The position numbers and the translations under genes are program-made. DNA of 8,770 bases, from the NCBI GenBank assembly GCA_031280945.1, contig JAITGB010000021.1, positions 1 through 8,770 of the forward strand, given 5' to 3'. Below, piece by piece: positions 5,801 through 8,770 of the stretch. The stretch comes from Spirochaetales bacterium (GTDB lineage Bacteria > Spirochaetota > Spirochaetia > DTKZ01). Numbering within the stretch: the stretch's first letter is position 1; the number at the start of each line of letters is the position of its first letter. Under the pieces are notes generated by a model. It was not told the DNA's origin, did not search any database, and worked only from the letters and a program-made list of their open reading frames with translations.

Positions 5801-7405
5801 GTTGTGGGGGAAATTGCCGCGACCCGTCATTCAACCCCTGGGGTGGGGCTCATCAGTCCTCCGCCCCACCACGACATTTACTCTATAGAAGACCTTGCCC
5901 AGCTTATTTTTGACTTAAAAAACGCCAATCCCCTGGCGCGGGTGAGCGTCAAACTCGTAAGCGAAGTGGGGGTGGGAACTGTCGCCGCGGGAGTGGCAAA
6001 GGCCCACGCGGACCATATTCTCATTTCCGGCCACGACGGGGGTACGGGGGCTTCTCCCCTGACGGGCATAAAGCACGCGGGCCTTCCCTGGGAGCTTGGC
6101 CTTGCGGAAACCCACCAAACCCTTGTGATGAATGACCTGCGAAGCCGCGTTGTCCTCCAGACGGACGGCCAGCTCAAAACAGCCCGCGATGTTGTTATTG
6201 CGGCCATGCTGGGGGCTGAGGAATTCGGTTTTGCGACCGCTGCCCTGATTTGCCTGGGCTGCGTTATGATGAGAAAATGCGAAAAAAACAACTGCCCCGC
6301 AGGCATCGCTACCCAGGACCCGCGCCTTCGCGCAAAGTTTTCCGGTTCTCCCGAACACGTTACGCGGTTTTTTGCCTTCCTCGCGGAGGATATACGGGAG
6401 CTTCTTGCAAAGCTGGGTTTTCGGAAGCTCGAAGACGTTGTGGGCAGGGTTGACCTTTTGGAGGTTGACGAGGCTGTTCTCGGCTGGAAGGCCCAGGGCC
6501 TTAATCTCGCCCCCCTCCTTGCGCCCGCCCGGAAAAAGAGGCCGGACAGTCCTGTTGTCCGCCGCGTAGCCCAGGACCACGGCATAGACTGTGTGCTTGA
6601 CCGGAAGCTCATACAGGAGGCTGCTCCTGCTATAGAAACAGGGAAAAAGACCGTTATTGAAAAGAAAATCAGCAACACCGACCGCGCCGTGGGGGGTATG
6701 CTGAGTAACTACGTTGCCTCCCGCACCGGGGAGGAAGGGCTTGCGCCCGATACGGTACACGTAAAATTTACGGGTTCCGCGGGCCAGAGTTTTGGGGCCT
6801 GGCTTGCGCGGGGGCTGACCCTTGAACTTGAGGGGGATGCCAACGACTACGTGGGCAAGGGGCTTTCCGGCGGCAAAATCGTGATTTACCCCCCGAAAAA
6901 CGCCTCCTTTGTGCCGGAGGAAAACATTCTTCTGGGCAATGTTGCCCTCTACGGGGCGACTTCCGGCCAGGCCTTTTTCCGGGGCGTTGCCGCAGAGCGT
7001 TTCTGCGTACGCAATTCAGGAGCCGAGGTTGTGGTTGAGGGCGTGGGCGACCACGGCTGTGAGTACATGACAGGAGGCCGCGCCGTTATTCTGGGCCGCA
7101 CGGGCCGAAACTTTGCGGCGGGAATGTCAGGGGGAATCGCCTATGTGTGGGACAGGGACGGGGCTTTCAGAAAGCGCGTTACGGCAGGCTCCATGGAGGT
7201 AACGCCCCTTGAAAACTCAAGGGACGAGGAGACGATTCTCCGGCTTGTGCGCGACCACGAGAGGCTGACAGGTTCCGCTTCCGCGGTAGCAGTTCTTTCC
7301 GGCTGGGAAACGCTCAAGCATCAGTTTTTGAAAGTAATTTCACCGGAATACAGGAGAACACTACAGAATATGGATAGTCAGCTTGAGGGGGCTTTGCATG
7401 GGTAA
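2876..7405 (+). CDS. gltB: Glutamate synthase (NADPH-type) large subunit
   Basis: Large (alpha) subunit of GOGAT, 1509 residues, the usual length. It hydrolyses glutamine and channels the ammonia to an FMN site where 2-oxoglutarate becomes glutamate, using electrons from GltD. Domains in order: a class II amidotransferase whose nucleophile Cys22 (DSCGVGFVA) is preceded by a 21-residue propeptide expected to be removed, with HNGEIN at 252-257; a central domain (about 460-750); an FMN-binding synthase domain (about 870-1240) with SNTGEGGED at 909-917; and a C-terminal GXGXG beta-helix (about 1290-1450). The [3Fe-4S] cysteines C1129, C1135 and C1140 show the expected C-x5-C-x4-C spacing. The start is set by the AGGAGGA site and by the family N-terminus; a GTG 37 codons upstream is rejected. 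It sits behind a sigma-54 promoter and overlaps gltD by 8 bp. No damage or missing key residue was seen. Confidence 0.98.
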   Translation: MEYVSRPGKYGLYDPSFERDSCGVGFVAHIKGKRSRGIVSDARNILVNMSHRGAVGAEKNTGDGAGLLVASPWEFLEKAAGGAGITLPERGLYAAGLVFLSQDAGEREAQKGVFARLCAESGLALAGFRSVPRDNSSLGESARASEPCVEMVFVTGASAEDFDVRLFVLRKQATRAIRGSEIDKNSFFYVVSLSTRVLLYKGMLTPQQLFTYYGADIGDGDFMSHLAMVHSRFSTNTFPSWDRAHPFRFISHNGEINTLRGNINKMRGREAILSSKVLGEDLKKILPLIEPDLSDSGTFDNVLELLYLSGRPLAEAVMMMIPEAWQNHATMSDEKKAFYEFQSNLMEPWDGPASITFTDGHVIGAVLDRNGLRPSRYYLTNDERVIMASEVGALPVAPESIIRKGRLQPGKMFLVDFEEGRIVDDAEIKKKICGKHPYRQWLTENKLEIKKLHIRREAHAYRPDTLMQRFRMFGYTFEHLRLILKPMADDGKEALGSMGNDAALAVLSDKPRLVYEYFKQLFAQVTNPPIDSIREDVIMSLRSSIGPQGNLLDVYPRQAHRMQLRTPFLTNEELDALRNVEEPGWECKTLDMTYPQTCEAERGLLQCIESLERGAEEALAEGCSFIVLSDRAAGPERIPLSALLGVGAVHQHLIRIGRRTEIGILLESGEPREVHHFCLLVGYGADAVNPYLAYEAMWKMQRDGNIRSELSDSLIVIQYTGALEKGMKKVFGKMGISTLESYKGAQIFEAVGLGAEVVERCFAGTASRIEGAGFAELAEEARRRHDLGYMGYGFEQEYLRAGDLSWRSGGERHMWDPESIANLQIAVRQNRRENFNAFSERQNAHTQNQATLRGLLKFKEGCAPVPAEEVEPVTDIVKRFVTGAMSFGSISKEAHETLALAMNRLGGKSNTGEGGEDPQRFSPLANGDSKRSAIKQVASGRFGVTINYLTHADELQIKMAQGAKPGEGGELPGHKVVGEIAATRHSTPGVGLISPPPHHDIYSIEDLAQLIFDLKNANPLARVSVKLVSEVGVGTVAAGVAKAHADHILISGHDGGTGASPLTGIKHAGLPWELGLAETHQTLVMNDLRSRVVLQTDGQLKTARDVVIAAMLGAEEFGFATAALICLGCVMMRKCEKNNCPAGIATQDPRLRAKFSGSPEHVTRFFAFLAEDIRELLAKLGFRKLEDVVGRVDLLEVDEAVLGWKAQGLNLAPLLAPARKKRPDSPVVRRVAQDHGIDCVLDRKLIQEAAPAIETGKKTVIEKKISNTDRAVGGMLSNYVASRTGEEGLAPDTVHVKFTGSAGQSFGAWLARGLTLELEGDANDYVGKGLSGGKIVIYPPKNASFVPEENILLGNVALYGATSGQAFFRGVAAERFCVRNSGAEVVVEGVGDHGCEYMTGGRAVILGRTGRNFAAGMSGGIAYVWDRDGAFRKRVTAGSMEVTPLENSRDEETILRLVRDHERLTGSASAVAVLSGWETLKHQFLKVISPEYRRTLQNMDSQLEGALHG

Positions 7406-8770
7406 GCCAACGGGATTTATGGACTACGCCCGCCAGGTTGTGGGCGATGTGCCGCCGGAGGAGCGGCTCAAGAATTACAATGAGTTTCATACCGAGCTTT
7501 CCGTTGCCGAAAGGATTAGCCAGGGCGCGCGCTGTATGGACTGCGGGGTGCCTTTCTGCTCATCGAGTTTCGGCTGCCCTCTTTCCAATCTCATGCCGGA
7601 GTGGAACGACTTTATCTATCAGGGACGCTTTGAGGAAGCCTTCCGGCGTTTACGGGAGACAAACAACTTTCCCGAATTTACGGGCCGCGTGTGTCCGGCC
7701 ATCTGCGAAAGCGCCTGCGTCGCGGGCATACACGAGGAGCCTGTTACCATACGCAACAACGAATGTTTTATCGCGGACAACGCCTACGCTTCAGGTTATA
7801 TGGCCGTGAGAAGGCCGCCCCGCCGCACAGGAAAAAAGGTTGCGGTGATAGGTTCAGGGCCTTCCGGCCTTGCTGCGGCGGACCAGCTCAACCAGGCAGG
7901 CCACGCGGTAACGGTTTTTGAAAGGGCGGACAGGCCCGGCGGCCTTCTCATGTATGGAATCCCCAACATGAAACTGGACAAGGCCGTGGTGAGTTCGCGC
8001 ATAGCCCTTATGGAAGCCGAAGGCATTCACTTTCAGATGAACGCCTGGGTTGGCAGAAACATTGACCCCGAAAAAATCATGGCGGAATTCGATGCGGTTG
8101 TTCTCGCCGTGGGTTCAACGCGGCCCCGCGATATGACGGTTCCGGGGAGGGAGTTACAAGGTGTTCACTTTGCCCTTGATTTTCTCAAAGGCAACACCCA
8201 GAGACTTTTGGACGCGGAGGCGGGACACGGCGCTTTTATTTCGGCGCGGGAAAAACAGGTTGTGGTTATTGGAGGCGGGGACACGGGAAACGACTGCCTG
8301 GGAACAGCCCTCAGGCAGGGCTGCGGCAGCCTGAAGAATTTTGAAGTCCTGCCTGAACCTCCCCCCGGCAGAACGGAGGATTTTCCCTGGCCCCTTTTTC
8401 CGCGCATACTCAAAGTTGACTACGGCCACGAGGAAGCTCTTTTTCGTTTCGGCAAAGACCCCCGCGAATACTGTATCCAGACAAAGGAATTTCTGGGGGA
8501 CAGCAGGGGAAACCTTTCGGGCATAAAAACTGTGCGCGTCTCATGGCAGCGCGATGAGGCGGGCCGCAACGTGATGCGGGAAGTCCCCGGCAGCGAAGAG
8601 ACCTGGAAGGCTGACCTTGTGTTTCTGGCTCTTGGTTTTTTGGGGCCGGAGCCGGAAACTCTGGACGCCTTTGGCATAGAAAAAGACGCCCGCACGAATA
8701 TCAAGGCGGAGTACGGAGTGTACAAGACCTCGCGGAACAAAGTTTTCGCGGCAGGGGACGGCCGCCGGGG
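7398..8770 (+). CDS. gltD: Glutamate synthase small subunit, 3'-truncated by window edge
   Basis: Small (beta) subunit of GOGAT, which oxidises NAD(P)H on FAD and passes electrons through Fe-S clusters to GltB. About 457 residues are visible; the family is usually about 470-500, so only a short C-terminus is missing. The N-terminal Fe-S domain carries C46, C49, C54, C60 and then C99, C103, C107 (CMDCGVPFC and CPAICESAC), the set expected for its [4Fe-4S] clusters. The FAD Rossmann motif GSGPSG is at 152-157, the NADPH motif GGGDTG at 292-297, and the terminal FAD motif AAGDGRRG ends the window. ATG 7398 lies inside the end of gltB (ATGGGTAA, 8-bp overlap), with GAGGGGG 6 nt upstream, so translational coupling is likely. 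It is co-transcribed with gltB. The related fold of dihydropyrimidine dehydrogenase or NfnB-type subunits is excluded by direct coupling to gltB. Confidence 0.96.
   Translation, partial: MGKPTGFMDYARQVVGDVPPEERLKNYNEFHTELSVAERISQGARCMDCGVPFCSSSFGCPLSNLMPEWNDFIYQGRFEEAFRRLRETNNFPEFTGRVCPAICESACVAGIHEEPVTIRNNECFIADNAYASGYMAVRRPPRRTGKKVAVIGSGPSGLAAADQLNQAGHAVTVFERADRPGGLLMYGIPNMKLDKAVVSSRIALMEAEGIHFQMNAWVGRNIDPEKIMAEFDAVVLAVGSTRPRDMTVPGRELQGVHFALDFLKGNTQRLLDAEAGHGAFISAREKQVVVIGGGDTGNDCLGTALRQGCGSLKNFEVLPEPPPGRTEDFPWPLFPRILKVDYGHEEALFRFGKDPREYCIQTKEFLGDSRGNLSGIKTVRVSWQRDEAGRNVMREVPGSEETWKADLVFLALGFLGPEPETLDAFGIEKDARTNIKAEYGVYKTSRNKVFAAGDGRR

Noticed and set aside
5878..6760. Long antisense ORFs inside gltB (266 and 281 codons)
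   Set aside because: They are shadows of GC-rich gltB coding sequence. The conserved GOGAT motifs lie on the plus strand and the antisense products match no family I recognise.

Overview
The window is ordinary bacterial chromosome: GC-rich, densely coding, with no mobile element, phage gene, CRISPR array, rRNA or tRNA that I can see. Four genes are supported. Two are cut by the window edges. The species cannot be fixed from the sequence. An anaerobic or host-associated bacterium with a sigma-54 system is plausible. The style of the intergenic hairpins reminds me of termite-gut Treponema-type spirochaetes, but that is a low-confidence impression.

Layout. Positions 1-1170 (+) hold most of a 12-helix MFS transporter whose N-terminus lies upstream of the window. 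It converges on a Gfo/Idh/MocA-family NAD(P)-dependent oxidoreductase at 1186-2172 (-), with only 15 bases between the two stop codons. A 703-bp divergent intergenic region (2173-2875) follows. It contains a promoter/operator-like region for the oxidoreductase, a dense run of short-loop hairpins (about 2282-2665), and an AT-rich segment with a textbook sigma-54 (-24/-12) promoter at 2810-2826. Then come gltB (2876-7405, +) and gltD (7398 to the window end, +), the large and small subunits of NADPH-type glutamate synthase (GOGAT), overlapping by 8 bp.

How the genes work together. GltB takes the amide nitrogen of glutamine, channels ammonia to its FMN site and makes glutamate from 2-oxoglutarate. 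GltD supplies the electrons from NAD(P)H through FAD and Fe-S clusters. The perfect sigma-54 promoter argues that this nitrogen-assimilation operon is driven by RpoN and an enhancer-binding activator, probably in response to nitrogen supply. The oxidoreductase and the MFS transporter may belong to sugar or polyol metabolism, but nothing links them to gltBD except position.

The most notable non-gene signals are the sigma-54 promoter and the array of about seven hairpins upstream of it. The genes themselves are standard family members, and I found no clear sign of a new multi-gene system.
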